Source: Taudactylus pleione
Taxonomy: Eukaryota > Chordata > Amphibia > Anura > Myobatrachidae
DNA length: 64,000 nucleotides
Assembly: GCA_031769625.1 (NCBI GenBank)
Contig: JAUIMM010001411.1
Span: 1 to 64,000 of the forward strand
Direction: 5' to 3'
The position numbers were made by a program, and so were the translations under genes. A model generated the notes under the pieces. The model was not told the origin of the DNA. It ran no database searches and worked only from the letters and a program-made list of their open reading frames with translations. This document shows, in pieces, positions 23,401 through 37,986 of the stretch. Positions within the stretch are counted from its first letter, which is position 1, and each line of letters starts with the position of its first letter.

Positions 23401-25850
23401 ATTTGTGGGTCTTGGTCTTCAACACAATCTGTGAAATTTTGAGCTGTCTGTGTTTGCTACAAGAGGAGATATCACAAAGTATGCACTTTTGTTGTTTCCA
23501 TTGGTTTCAATGCATTTTGGCCTAAAATGAGCATTTGCTGTTTTCTGTTAAACATAACATGGGAGAAAAACCATTTCACATAACGTTTGTGGGTCTTGGT
23601 CTTCAACACAATCTGTGAAATTTTGAGATGTCTGTGTTTGCTACAAGAGGAGATATAACAAACTATGCGCTTTTGTTGTTTCCATTGGTTTCAATGCATT
23701 TTGACATAAAACGAGCATTTGCTGTTTTCTCTTAAATGCAACAAGGGAGAAAAACCATTTCACATCACATTTGTGGGTCTTGGTCTTCAACACAATCTGT
23801 GAAATTTTGAGCTGTCTGTGTTTGCTACAAGAGGAGATATCACAAAGCATGCGCTTTTGTTTCCATTGGCTTCAATGCATTTTAGTCTAAAACGAGCATT
23901 TGCTCTTTTCTCTAAAAAGCAACATGGGAGAAAAACCATTTCACATCACATTTGTGGGTCTTGGTCTTCAACACAATCTGTGAAATTTTGTGCTGTCTGT
24001 GTTTGCTACAAGAGGAGATATCACAAAGATTGCGCTTTTTGTTGTTTCCATTGGTTTCAAAGCATTTTGGCCTAAAACGAGCATTTGCTGTTTTCTCTTA
24101 AAAGCAACATGGGAGAAAAAACATTTCACATCACATTTGTGGGTCTTGGTCTTCAACACAATCTGTGAAATTTTGAGCTGTCTGTGTTTGCTACAAGAGG
24201 AGTTATCACAAAGTATGCATTATTGTTGTTTACATTGGTTTCAATGCATTTTGGCCTAAAACGAGCATTTGCTGTTTTCTCTTAAACGCAACATGGGAGA
24301 AAAACCATTTCATATCACATTTGTGGGTCTTGGTCTTCAACACAATCTGTGAAATTTTGAGCTGTCTGTGTTTGCTACAAAAGGAGATATCACAAAGATT
24401 GCGCTTTTTATTGTTTCCATTGGTTTCAATGCATTTTGGAATAAAATGAGCATTTGCTGTTTTCTCTTAAAAGCAACATGGGAGAAAAACCATTTCACAT
24501 CACATTTGTGGGTCTTGGTCTTCAACACAATCTGTGAAATTTTGAGCTGTCTGTGTTTGCTACAAGAGGAGTTATCACAAAGTATGCATTATTGTTGTTT
24601 ACATTGCTTTCAATGCATTTTGGACTAAAACGAGCATTTGCTGTTTTCTCTTAAAAGCAACATGGGAGAAAAACCATTTCACATCACATTTGTGGGTCTT
24701 GGTCTTCAACACAATCTGTGAAATTTTGAGCTGTCTGTGCTTGCTACAAGAGGAGATACCACAAAGTATGCGCTTTTGTTGTTTCCATTGGTTTCAATGC
24801 ATTTTGGCCTAAAATGAGCAATTGCTGTTTTCTCTTAAATGCAACATGGGAGAAAAACCATTTCACATCACATTTGTGGATCTTGGTCTTCAACACAATT
24901 TGTGAAATTTTGTGTTGTCTGTGTTTGCTACAAGAGGAGACATCACAAAGATTGCGCTTTTTGTTGTTTCCATTGGTTTCAATGCATTTTGGCCTAAAAT
25001 GAGCATTTGCTGTTTTCTGTTAAACACAACATGGGAGAAAAACCATTTCACATAACGTTTGTGGGTCTTGGTCTTCAACACAATCTGTGAAATTTTGAGA
25101 TGTCTGTGTTTGCTACAAGAGGAGATATCACAAACTATGCGCTTTTGTTGTTTCCATTGGTTTCAATGCATTTTGACATAAAACGAGCATTTGCTGTTTT
25201 CTGTTAAACACAACAAGGGAGAAAAACCATTTCACATCACATTTGTGGTTCTTGGTCTTCAACACAATCTGTGAAATTTTGAGCTGTCTGTGTTTGCTAC
25301 AAGAGGAGATATCACAAAGTATGCGCTTTTGTTGTTTCCATTAGTTTCAAAGCATTTTGGTCTAAAACGAGCATTTGCTCTTTTCTCTTAAACGCAACAT
25401 GGGAGAAAGACAATTTCACATCACATTTGTGGGTCTTGGTCTACAACACAATCTGTGAAATTTTGAGCTGTCTGTGTTTGCTACAAAAGGAGTTATCACA
25501 AAGTATGCATTATTGTTGTTTACATTGGTTTCAATGCATTTTGGCCTAAAACGAGCATTTGCTGTTTTCTCTTAAACGCAACATGGGAGAAAAACCATTT
25601 CACATCACATTTGTGGGTCTTGGTCTTCAACACAATCTGTGAAATTTTGAGCTGTCTGTGTTTGCTACAAGAGGAGATATCACAAAGGTTGCGCTTTTTG
25701 TTGTTTCCATTGGTTTCAATGCATTTTGGCCTAAAATGAGCATTTGCTGTTTTCTCTTAAAAGCAACATGGGAGAAAAAACATTTCACATCACATTTGTT
25801 GGTCTTGGTCTTCAACACAATCTGTGAAATTTTGAGCTGTCTGTGTTTGC
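20473..25850. repeat. Tandem pair of a 2,577-bp higher-order repeat (14 monomers)
   Basis: Marker units at 21064, 21391, 21413, 22237, 22313 and 23050 recur at 23641, 23968, 23990, 24814, 24890 and 25627, a constant 2,577 bp. Shared rare variants include AGATATAACAAAC, a CATGCGC in the 181-bp unit, TACAAAAGGAG, and TGCTTGCTAC with GATACCAC. The copies differ by scattered point changes. Weaker similarity at the same offset extends left to about 19660. Confidence 0.8.
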
Positions 25851-26765
25851 TACAAGAGGAGTTATCACAAAGTATGCATTATTGTTGTTTACATTGGTTT
25901 CAATGCATTTTGGCCTAAAATGAGCATTTGCTGTTTTCTCTTAAACGCAACATGGGAGAAAAATCATTTCACATCACATTTGTGGGTCTTGGTCTTCAAC
26001 ACAATCTGTGAAATTTTGAGCTGTCTGTGTTTGCTACAAGAGGAGATATCACAAAGTATGCGCTTTTGTTTCCATTGGCTTCAATGCATTTTAGTCTAAA
26101 ACGAGCATTTGCTCTTTTCTCTAAAAAGCAACATGGGAGAAAAACCATTTCACATCACATTTGTGGGTCTTGGTCTTCAACACAATCTGTGAAATTTTGT
26201 GCTTTCTGTGTTTGCTACAAGAGGAGATATCACAAAGATTGCACTTTTTGTTGTTTCCATTGGTTTCAATGCATTTTGGCCTAAAATGAGCATTTGCTGT
26301 TTTCTCTTAAAAGCAACATGGGAGAAAAAACATTTCACATCACATTTGTGGGTCTTGGTCTTCAACACAATCTGTGAAATTTTGAGCTGTCTGTGTTTGC
26401 TACAAGAGGAGATATCACAAAGTATGCTCTTTTGTTGTTTCCATTGGTTTCAATGCATTTTGGACTAAAACGAGCATTTGCTGTTTTCTCTTAAACGTAA
26501 CAAGGGAGAAAAACCATTTCACATCACATTTGTGGGTCTTGGTCTTCAACACAATCTGTGAAATTTTGTGCTGTCTGTGTTTGCTACAAGAGGAGATATC
26601 ACAAAGATTGCGCTTTTTGTTGTTTCCATTGGTTTCAATGCATTTTGGCCTAAAATGAGCATTTGCTGTTTTCTGTTAAACACAACATGGGAGAAAAACC
26701 ATTTCACATAATGTTTGTGGGTCTTGGTCTTCAACACAATCTGTGAAATTTTGAGATGTCTGTGT

Positions 26766-29126
26766 TTGCTACAAGAGGAGATATCACAAACGATGCGCTT
26801 TTGTTGTTTCCATTGGTTTCAATGCATTTTGACATAAAACGAGCATTTGCTGTTTTCTGTTAAACACAACAAGGGAGAAAAACCATTTCACATCACATTT
26901 GTGGTTCTTGGTCTTCAACACAATCTGTGAAATTTTGAGCTGTCTGTGTTTGCTACAAGAGGAGATATCACAAAGTATGCTCTTTTGTTGTTTCCATTGG
27001 TTTCAATGCATTTTGGACTAAAATGAGCATTTGCTGTTTTCTCTTAAACGCAACATGGGAGAAAAACCATTTCACATTACATTTGTGGGTCTTCATCTTC
27101 AACACAATCTGTGAAATTTTGAGCAGTCTGTGTTTGCTACAAGAGGAGATATCACAAAGTATGCGCTTTTGTTGTTTCCATTAGTTTCAAAGCATTTTGG
27201 TCTAAAACGAGCATTTGCTCTTTTCTCTTAAACGCAACATGGGAGAAAGACAATTTCACATCACATTTGTGGGTCTTGGTCTTCAACACAATCTGTGAAA
27301 TTTTGAGCTGTCTGTGTTTGCTACAAGAGGAGTTATCACAAAGTATGCATTATTGTTGTTTACATTGGTATCAATGCATTTTGGCCTAAAACGAGCATTT
27401 GCTGTTTTCTCTTAAACGCAACATGGGAGAAAAACCATTTCACATCACATTTGTGGGTCTTGGTCTTCAACACAATCTGTGAAATTTTGAGCTGTCTGTG
27501 TTTGCTACAAGAGGAGTTATCACAAAGTATGCATTATTGTTGTTTACATTGCTTTCAATGCATTTTGGCCTAAAACGAGCATTTGCTGTTTTCTCTTAAA
27601 CGCAACATGGGAGAAAAACCATTTCACATCACATTTGTGGGTCTTGGTCTTCAACACAATCTGTGAAATTTTGAGCTGTCTGTGTTTGCTACAAGAGGAG
27701 ATATCACAAAGTATGCGCTTTTGTTTCCATTGGCTTCAATGCATTTTAGTCTAAAACGAGCATTTGCTGTTTTCTCTAAAAAGCAACATGGGAGAAAAAC
27801 CATTTCACATCACATTTGTGGGTCTTGGTCTTCAACACAATCTGTGAAATTTTGTGCTGTCTGTGTTTGCTACAAGAGGAGATATCACAAAGATTGCGCT
27901 TTTTGTTGTTTCCATTGGTTTCAATGCATTTTGGCCTAAACTGAGCATTTGCTGTTTTCTCTTAAAAGCAACATGGGAGAAAAACCATTTCACATCACAT
28001 TTGTGGGTCTTGGTCTTCAGCACAATCTGTGAAATTTTGAGCTGTCTGTGTTTGCTACAAGAGGAGATATCACAAAGTATGCGCTTTTGTTGTTTCCATT
28101 GGTTTCAATGCATTTTGGCCTAAAATGAGCTTTTGCTGTTTTCTCTTAAATGCAACATGGGAGAAAAACCATTTCACATCACATTTGTGGAACTTGGTCT
28201 TCAACACAATTTGTGAAATTTTGTGTTGTCTGTGTTTGCTACAAGAGGAGACATCACAAAGATTGCACTTTTTGTTGTTTCCATTGGTTTCAATGCATTT
28301 TGGCCTAAAATGAGCATTTGCTGTTTTCTGTTAAACACAACATGGGAGAAAAACCATTTCGCATAATGTTTGTGGGTCTTGGTCTTCAACACAATCTGTG
28401 AAATTTTGAGATGTCTGTGTTTGCTACAAGAGGAGATATCACAAACTATGAGCTTTTGTTGTTTCCATTGGTTTCAATGCATTTTGACATAAAACGAGCA
28501 TTTGCTGTTTTCTGTTAAACACAACAAGGGAGAAAAACCATTTCACATCACATTTGTGGTTCTTGGTCTTCAACACAATCTGTGAAATTTTGAGCTGTCT
28601 GTGTTTGCTACAAGAGGAGATATCACAAAGTATGCTCTTTTGTTGTTTCCATTGGTTTCAATGCATTTTGGACTAAAATGAGCATTTGCTGTTTTCTCTT
28701 AAACGCAACATGGGAGAAAAACCATTTCACATTACATTTGTGGGTCTTCATCTTCAACACAATCTGTGAAATTTTGAGCAGTCTGTGTTTGCTACAAGAG
28801 GAGATATCACAAAGTATGCGCTTTTGTTGTTTCCATTAGTTTCAAAGCATTTTGGTCTAAAACGAGCATTTGCTCTTTTCTCTTAAACGCAACATGGGAG
28901 AAAGACAATTTCACATCACATTTGTGGGTCTTGGTCTTCAACACAATCTGTGAAATTTTGAATGTCTGTGTTTGCTACAAGAGGAGTTATCACAAAGTAT
29001 GCATTATTGTTGTTTACATTGGTTTCAATGCATTCTGGCTTAAAACGAGCATTTGCTGTTTTCTCTTAAACGCAACATGGGAGAAAAACCATTTCACATC
29101 ACATTTGTGGGTCTTGGTCTTCAACA
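26766..29126. repeat. Partial third copy of the 4.4-kb repeat, displaced
   Basis: This block follows 17200-19560 at a constant offset of 9,566 for most of its length (27682 and 18116; 28125 and 18559). After about 28540 the offset is 9,569, because this copy keeps the 3 bp (CAACAAGGG) that both tandem copies lost. It therefore retains a state older than the tandem pair, or was corrected. Confidence 0.75.
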
Positions 29127-29129
29127 CAA

Positions 29130-32100
29130 TCTGTGAAATTTTGAGCTGTCTGTGTTTGCTACAAGAGGAGTTATCACAAAGTATGCATTATTGTTGTTTA
29201 CATTGCTTTCAATGCATTTTGGCCTAAAATGAGCATTTGCTGTTTTCTCTTAAAAGCAACATGGGAGAAAAACCAATTCACATCACATTTGTGGGTCTTG
29301 GTCTTCAACACAATCTGTGAAATTTTGAGCTGTCTGTGTTTGCTACAAGAGGAGTTATCACAAAGTATGCATTATTGTTGTTTACATTGGTTTCAATGCA
29401 TTTTGGCCTAAAACGAGCATTTGCTGTTTTCTCTTAAACGCAACATGGGAGAAAAACCATTTCACATCACATTTGTGGGTCTTGGTCTTCAACACAATCT
29501 GTGAAATTTTCAGCTGTCTGTGTTTGCTACAAGAGGAGTTATCACAAAGTATGCATTATTGTTGTTTACATTGCTTTCAATGCATTTTGGACTAAAACGA
29601 GCATTTGCTGTTTTCTCTTAAACGCAACATGGGAGAAAAACCATTTCACATCACATTTGTGGGTCTTGGTCTTCAACACAATCTGTGAAATTTTGAGCTG
29701 TCTGTGTTTGCTACAAGAGGAGTTATCACAAAGTATGCATTATTGTTGTTTACATTGCTTTCAATGCATTTTGGCCTAAAACGAGCATTTGCTGTTTTCT
29801 CTTAAAAGCAACATGGGAGAAAAACCATTTCACATCACATTTGTGGGTCTTGGTCTTCAACACAATCTGTGAAATTTTGAGCTGTCTGTGTTTGCTACAA
29901 GAGGAGATATCACAAAGTATGCGCTTTTGTTGTTTCCATTGGTTTCAATGCATTTTGGCCTAAAATGAGCATTTGCTGTTTTCTGTTAAACACAACATGG
30001 GAGAAAAACCATTTCACATAACGTTTGTGGGTCTTGGTCTTCAACACAATCTGTGAAATTTTGAGATGTCTGTGTTTGCTACAAGAGGAGATATCACAAA
30101 CTATGTGCTTTTGTTGTTTCCATTGGTTTCAATGCATTTTGATATAAAACGAGCATTTGCTGTTTTCTGTTAAACACAACAAGGGAGAAAAACCATTTCA
30201 CATTACATAAGTGGGTCTTGGTCTTCAACACAATCTGTGAAATTTTGAGATGTCTGTGTTTGCTACAAGAGGAGATATCACAAACTATGCGCTTTTGTTG
30301 TTTCCATTGGTTTCAATGCATTTTGACATAAAACGAGCATTTGCTGTTTTCTGTTAAACACAACAAGGGAGAAAAACCATTTCACATCACATTTGTGGTT
30401 CTTGGTCTTCAACACAATCTGTGAAATTTTGAGCTGTCTGTGTTTGCTACAAGAGGAGATATCACAAAGTATGCTCTTTTGTTGTTTCCATTGGTTTCAA
30501 TGCATTTTGGACTAAAACGAGCATTTGCTGTTTTCTCTTAAAAGCAACATGGGAGAAAAACCATTTCACATCACATTTGTGGGTCTTGGTCTTCAACACA
30601 ATCTGTGAAATTTTGAGCTGTCTGTGTTTGCTACAAGAGGAGATATCACAAAGTATGCGCTTTTGTTGTTTCCATTGGTTTCAATGCATTTTGGCCTAAA
30701 ATGAGCATTTGCTGTTTTCTGTTAAACACAACATGGGAGAAAAACCATTTCACATAACGTTTGTGGGTCTTGGTCTTCAACACAATCTGTGAAATTTTGA
30801 GATGTCTGTGTTTGCTACAAGAGGAGATATCACAAACTATGCACTTTTGTTGTTTCCATTGGTTTCAATGCATTTTGATATAAAATGAGCATTTGCTGTT
30901 TTCTGTTAAACACAACAAGGGAGAAAAACCATTTCACATTACATTTGTGGGTCTTGGTCTTCAACACAATCTGTGAAATTTTGAGCAGTCTGTGTTTGCT
31001 ACAAGAGGAGATATCACAAAGTATGCGCTTTTGTTGTTTCCATTCATTTCAAAGCATTTTGGTCTAAAACGAGCATTTGCTCTTTTCTCTTAAACGCAAC
31101 ATGGGAGAAAGACAATTTCACATCACATTTGTGGGTCTTGGTCTTCAATACAATCTGTGAAATTTTGAGCTGTCTGTGTTTGCTACAAGAGGAGTTATCA
31201 CAAAGTATGCATTATTGTTGTTTACATTGGTTTCAATGCATTTTGGCCTAAAATGAGCATTTGCTGTTTTCTCTTAAAAGCAACATGGGAGAAAAAACCT
31301 TTCACATCACATTTGTGGGTCTTGGTCTTCAACACAATCTGTGAAATTTTGAGATGTCTGTGTTTGCTACAAGAGGAGATATCACAAACTATGCGCTTTT
31401 GTTGTTTCCATTGGTTTCAATGCATTTTGACATAAAACGAGCATTTGCTGTTTTCTGTTAAACACAACAAGGGAGAAAAACCATTTCACATCACATTTGT
31501 GGTTCTTGGTCTTCAACACAATCTGTGAAATTTTGAGCTGTCTGTGTTTGCTACAAGAGGAGATATCACAAAGTATGCTCTTTTGTTGTTTCCATTGGTT
31601 TCAATGCATTTTGGACTAAAATGAGCATTTGCTGTTTTCTCTTAAACGCAACATGGGAGAAAAACCATTTCACATTACATTTGTGGGTCTTGGTCTTCAA
31701 CACAATCTGTGAAATTTTGTACTGTCTGTGTTTGCTACAAGAGGAGATATCACAAAGATTGCGCTTTTTGTTGTTTCCATTGGTTTCAATGCATTTTGGC
31801 CTAAAATGAGCATTTGCTGTTTTCTCTTAAAAGCAACATGGGAGAAAAACCATTTCACATCACAATTGTGAGTCTTGGTCTTCAACACAATCTGTGAAAT
31901 TTTGAGCTGTCTGTGTTTGCTACAAGAGGAGTTATCACAAAGTATGCATTATTGTTGTTTACATTGCTTTCAATGCATTTTGGACTAAAACGAGCATTTG
32001 CTGTTTTCTCTTAAAAGCAACATTGGAGAAAAACCATTTCACATCACATTTGTGGGTCTTGGTTTTCAACACAATCTGTGAAATTTTGAGCTGTCTGTGT

Positions 32101-35100
32101 TTGCTACAAGAGGAGATATCACAAAGTATGCGCTTTTGTTGTTTCCATTGGTTTCAATGCATTTTGGCCTAAAATGAGCATTTGATGTTTTCTCTTAAAT
32201 GCAACATGGGAGATTAACCATTTCACATCACATTTGTGGATCTTGGTCTTCAACACAATTTGTGAAATTTTGTGTTGTCTGTGTTTGCTACAAGAGGAGA
32301 TATCACAAAGATTGCGCTTTTTGTTGTTTCCATTGGTTTCAATGCATTTTGGCCTAAAATGAGCATTTGCTGTTTTCTCTTAAAAGCAACATGGGAGAAA
32401 AACCATTTCACATCACATTTGTGGGTCTTGGTCTTCAACACAATCTGTGAAATTTTGAGCTGTCTGTGTTTGCTACAAGAGGAGTTATCACAAAGTATGC
32501 ATTATTGTTGTTTACATTGCTTTCAATGCATTTTGGACTAAAACGAGCATTTGCTGTTTTCTCTTAAAAGCAACATGGGAGAAAAACCATTTCACATCAC
32601 ATTTGTGGGTCTTGGTCTTCAACACAATCTGTGAAATTTTGAGCTGTCTGTGTTTGCTACAAGAGGAGATATCACAAAGTATGCATTATTGTTGTTTCCA
32701 TTGCTTTCAATGCATTTTGGACTAAAACGAGCATTTGCCGTTTTCTCTTAAACGCAACATGGGAGAAAAACCATTTCACATCACATTTGTGGGTCTTGGT
32801 CTTCAACACAATCTGTGAAATTTTGTGTTGTCTGTGTTTGCTACAAGAGGAGTTATCACAAAGTATGCATTATTGTTGTTTACATTGCTTTCAATGCATT
32901 TTGGACTAAAACGAGCATTTGCTGTTTTCTCTTAAAAGCAACATGGGAGAAAAACCATTTCACATCACATTTGTGGGTCTTGGTCTTCAACACAATCTGT
33001 GAAATTTTGAGCTGTCTGTGTTTGCTACAAGAGGAGATATCACAAAGTATGTGCTTTTGTTGTTTCCATCGGTTTCAATGCATTTTGGCCTAAAATGAGC
33101 ATTTGCTGTTTTCTGTTAAATGCAACATGGGAGAAAAACCATTTCAAATCACATTTGTGGATCTTGGTCTTCAACACAATTTGTGAAATTTTGTGTTGTC
33201 TGTGTTTGCTACAAGAGGAAATATCACAAAGATTGCGCTTTTTGTTGTTTCAATTGGTTTCAATGCATTTTGGCCTAAAATGAGCATTTGCTGTTTTCTC
33301 TTAAAAGCAACATGGGAGCAAAAACATTTCACATCACATTTGTGGGTCTTGGTCTTCAACACAATCTGTGAAATTTTGAGCTGTCTGTGTTTGCTACAAG
33401 AGGAGATATCACAAAGTATGCTCTTTTGTTGTTTCCATTGGTTTAATGCATTTTGGACTAAAACGAGCATTTGCTGTTTTCTCTTAAACGCAACAAGGGA
33501 GAAAAACCATTTCACATCACATTTGTGGGTCTTGGTCTTCAACACAATCTGTGAAATTTTGTACTGTCTGTGTTTGCTACAAGAGGAGATATCACAAAGT
33601 ATGCACTTTTGTTTCCATTGGCTTCAATGCATTTTAGTCTAAAACGAGCATTTGCTCTTTTCTCTAAAAAGCAACATGGGAGAAAAACCATTTCACATCA
33701 CATTTGTGGGTCTTGGTCTTCAACACAATCTGTGAAATTTTGAGCTGTCTGTGTTTGCTACAAGAGGAGATGTCACAAAGTATGCGCTTTTGTTGTTTCC
33801 ATTGGTTTCAATGCATTTTGGCCTAAAATGAGCATTTGCTGTTTTCTCTTAAATGCAACATGGGAGAAAAACCATTTCACATCACATTTGTGGATCTTGG
33901 TCTTCAACACAATCTGTGAAATTTTGAGATGTCTGTGTTTGCTACAAGAGGAGATATCACAAACTATGCGCTTTTGTTGTTTCCATTGGTTTCAATGCAT
34001 TTTGACATAAAATGAGCATTTGCTGTTTTCTGTTAAACACAACAAGGGAGAAAAACCATTTCACATCACATTTGTGGTTCTTGGTCTTCAACACAATCTG
34101 TGAAATTTTGTACTGTCTGTGTTTGCTACAAGAGGAGATATCACAAAGATTGCGCTTTTTGTTGTTTCCATTGGTTTCAATGCATTTTGGCCTAAAATGA
34201 GCATTTGCTGTTTTCTCTTAAAAGCAACATGGGAGAAAAACCATTTCACATCACATTTGTGGGTCTTGGTCTTCAACACAATCTGTGAAATTTTGAGCTG
34301 TCTGTGTTTGCTACAAGAGGAGTTATCACAATGTATGCATTTTTGTTGTTTACATGGCTTTCAATGCATTTTGGACTAAAACGAGCATTTGCTGTTTTCT
34401 CTTAAACAAAACATGGGAGAAAAACCATTTCACATCACATTTGTGGGTCTTGGTCTTCAACACAATCTGTGAAATTTTGAGCTGTCTGTGTTTGCTACAA
34501 GAGGAGTTATCAAACAGTATGCATTATTGTTGTTTACATTGCTTTCAATGCATTTTGGCCTAAAACGAGCATTTGCTGTTTTCTCTTAAAAGCAACATGG
34601 GAGAAAAACCATTTCACATCACATTTGTGGGTCTTGGTCTTCAACACAATCTGTGAAATTTTGAGCTGTCTGTGTTTGCTACAAGAGGAGAAATCACAAA
34701 GTATGCGCTTTTGTTGTTTCCATCGGTTTCAATGCATTTTGGCCTAAAATGAGCATTTGCTGTTTTCTCTTAAATGCAACATGGGAGAAAAACCATTTCA
34801 CATCACATTTGTGGATCTTGGTCTTCAACACAATTTGTGAAATTTTGTGTTGTCTGTGTTTGCTACAAGAGGAGATATCACAAAGATTGCGCTTTTTGTT
34901 GTTTCCATTGGTTTCAATGCATTTTGGCCTAAAATGAGCATTTGCTGTTTTCTGTTAAACACAACATGGGAGAAAAACCATTTCACATAACGTTTGTGGG
35001 TCTTGGTCTTCAACACAATCTGTGAAATTTTGAGCTGTCTGTGTTTGCTACAAGAGGAGATATCACAAAGTATGCGCTTTTGTTTCCATTGGCTTCAATG

Positions 35101-37980
35101 CATTTTAGTCTAAAACGAGCATTTGCTCTTTTCTCTAAAAAGCAACATGGGAGAAAAACCATTTCACATCACATTTGTGGGTCTTGGTCTTCAACACAAT
35201 CTGTGAAATTTTGTGCTGTCTGTGTTTGCTACAAGAGGAGATATCACAAAGATTGCGCTTTTTGTTGTTTCCATTGGTTTCAATGCATTTTGGCCTAAAA
35301 TGAGCATTTGCTGTTTTCTCTTTAAAGCAACATGGGAGAAAAAACATTTCACATCACATTTGTGGGTCTTGGTCTTCAACACAATCTGTGAAATTTTGAG
35401 CTGTCTGTGTTTCCTACAAGAGGAGTTATCACAAAGTATGCATTATTGTTGTTTACATTGCTTTCAATGCATTTTGGACTAAAACGAGCATTTGCTGTTT
35501 TCTCTTAAAAGCAACATGGGAGAAAAACCATTTCACATCACATTTGTGGGTCTTGGTCTTCAACACAATCTGTGAAATTTTGAGCTGTCTGTGTTTGCTA
35601 CAAGAGGAGATATCACAAAGATTGCGCTTTTTGTTGTTTCCATTGGTTTCAATGCATTTTGGCCTAAAATGAGCATTTGCTGTTTTCTCTTAAAAGCAAC
35701 ATGGGAGAAAAACCATTTCACATCACATTTGTGGGTCTTGGTCTTCAACACAATCTGTGAAATTTTGAGCTGTCTGTGTTTGCTACAAGAGGAGTTATCA
35801 CAAAGTATGCATTATTGTTGTTTACATTGCTTTCAATGCATTTTGGACTAAAACGAGCATTTGCTGTTTTCTCTTAAAAGCAACATGGGAGAAAAACCAT
35901 TTCACATCACATTTGTGGGTCTTGGTCTTCAACACAATCTGTGAAATTTTGAGCTGTCTGTGTTTGCTACAAGAGGAGATATCACAAAGTATGCGCTTTT
36001 GTTGTTTCCATTTGTTTCAATGCATTTTGGCCTAAAATGAGCATTTGCTGTTTTCTCTTAAATGCAACATGGGAGAAAAACCATTTCACATCACATTTGT
36101 GGATCTTGGTCTTCAACACAATTTGTGAATTTTTGTGTTGTCTGTGTTTGCTACAAGAGGAGACATCACAAAGATTGCGCTTTTTGTTGTTTCCATTGGT
36201 TTCAATGCATTTTGGCCTAAAATGAGCATTTGCTGTTTTCTGTTAAACACAACATGGGAGAAAAACCATTTCACATTACTTTTGTGGGTCTTCATCTTCA
36301 ACACAATCTGTGAAATTTTGAGCAGTCTGTGTTTGCTACAAGAGGAGATATCACAAAGTATGTGCTTTTGTTGTTTCCATTAATTTCAAAGCATTTTGGT
36401 CTAAAACGAGCATTTGCTCTTTTCTCTTAAACGCAACATGGGAGAAAGACAATTTCACATCACATTTGTGGGTCTTGGTCTTCAACACAATCTGTGAAAT
36501 TTTGAGCTGTCTGTGTTTGCTACAAGAGGAGTTATCACAAAGTATGCATTATTGTTGTTTACATTGGTTTCAATGCATATTGGCCTAAAACGAGCATTTA
36601 CTGTTTTCTCTTAAACGCAACATGGGAGAAAAACCATTTCACATCACATTTGTGGGTCTTGGTCTTCAACACAATCTGTGAAATTTTGAGCTGTCTGTGT
36701 TTGCTACAAGAGGAGTTATCACAAAGTATGCATTATTGTTGTTTACATTGCTTTCAATGCATTTTGGCCTAAAACGAGCATTTGCTGTTTTCTCTTAAAA
36801 GCAACATGGGAGAAAAACCAATTCACATCACATTTGTGGGTCTTGGTCTTCAACACAATCTGTGAAATTTTGTGCTGTCTGTGTTTGCTACAAGAGGAGA
36901 TATCACAAAGGTTGCACTTTTTGTTGTTTCCATTGGTTTCAATGCATTTTGGCCTAAAATGAGCATTTGCTGTTTTCTCTTAAAAGCAACATGGGAGAAA
37001 AAACATTTCACATCACATTTGTGGGTCTTGGTCTTCAACACAATCTGTGAAATTTTGAGCTGTCTGTGTTTGCTACAAGAGGAGTTATCACAAAGTATGC
37101 ATTATTGTTGTTTACATTGGTTTCAATGCATTTTGGCCTAAAACGAGCATTTGCTGTTTTCTCTTAAATGCAACATGGGAGAAAAACCATTTCAAATCAC
37201 ATTTGTGGGTCTTGGTCTTCAACACAATCTGTGAAATTTTGAGCTTTCTGTGTTTGCTACAAGAGGTGTTATCACAAAGTATGCATTATTGTTGTTTACA
37301 TTGCTTTCAATGCATTTTGGACTAAAACGAGCATTTGCTGTTTTCTCTTAAACGCAACATGGGAGAAAAACCATTTCACATCACATTTGTGGGTCTTGGT
37401 CTTCAACACAATCTGTGAAATTTTGAGCTGTCTGTGTTTGCTACAAGAGGAGATATCACAAAGTATGCGCTTTTGTTGTTTCCATTGGTTTCAATGCATT
37501 TTGGCCTAAAATGAGCATTTGCTGTTTTCTCTTAAATGCAACATGGGAGAAAAACCATTTCACATCACATTTGTGGATCTTGGTCTTCAACACAATTTGT
37601 GAAATTTTGTGTTGTCTGTGTTTGCTACAAGAGGAGATATCACAAAGATTGCGCTTTTTGTTGTTTCCATTGGTTTCAATGCATTTTGGCCTAAAATGAG
37701 CATTTGCTGTTTTCTGTTAAACACAACATGGGAGAAAAACCATTTCACATAACGTTTGTGGGTCTTGGTCTTCAACACAATCTGTGAAATTTTGAGATGT
37801 CTGTGTTTGCTACAAGAGGAGATATCACAAACTATGCGCTTTTGTTATTTCCATTGGTTTCAATGCATTTTGACATAAAACGAGCATTTGCTGTTTTCTC
37901 TTAAACGCAACAAGGGAGAAAAACCATTTCACATCACATTTGTGGGTCTTGGTCTTCAACACAATCTGTGAAATTTTGAG
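29130..37980. repeat. Satellite section without a clear long period
   Basis: Same 184-bp monomers, but I could not find a long constant offset within this section. It holds mixed runs of the TATGCATTATTG type and the CTGTTAAACACAAC type, plus private lesions such as a 1-bp loss in TTTAATGC near 33441, GGGAGATTAACC near 32211 and GAGCAAAAACATT near 33317. It may be an older, less homogenised part of the array. Confidence 0.55.
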
Positions 37981-37986
37981 CTGTAT

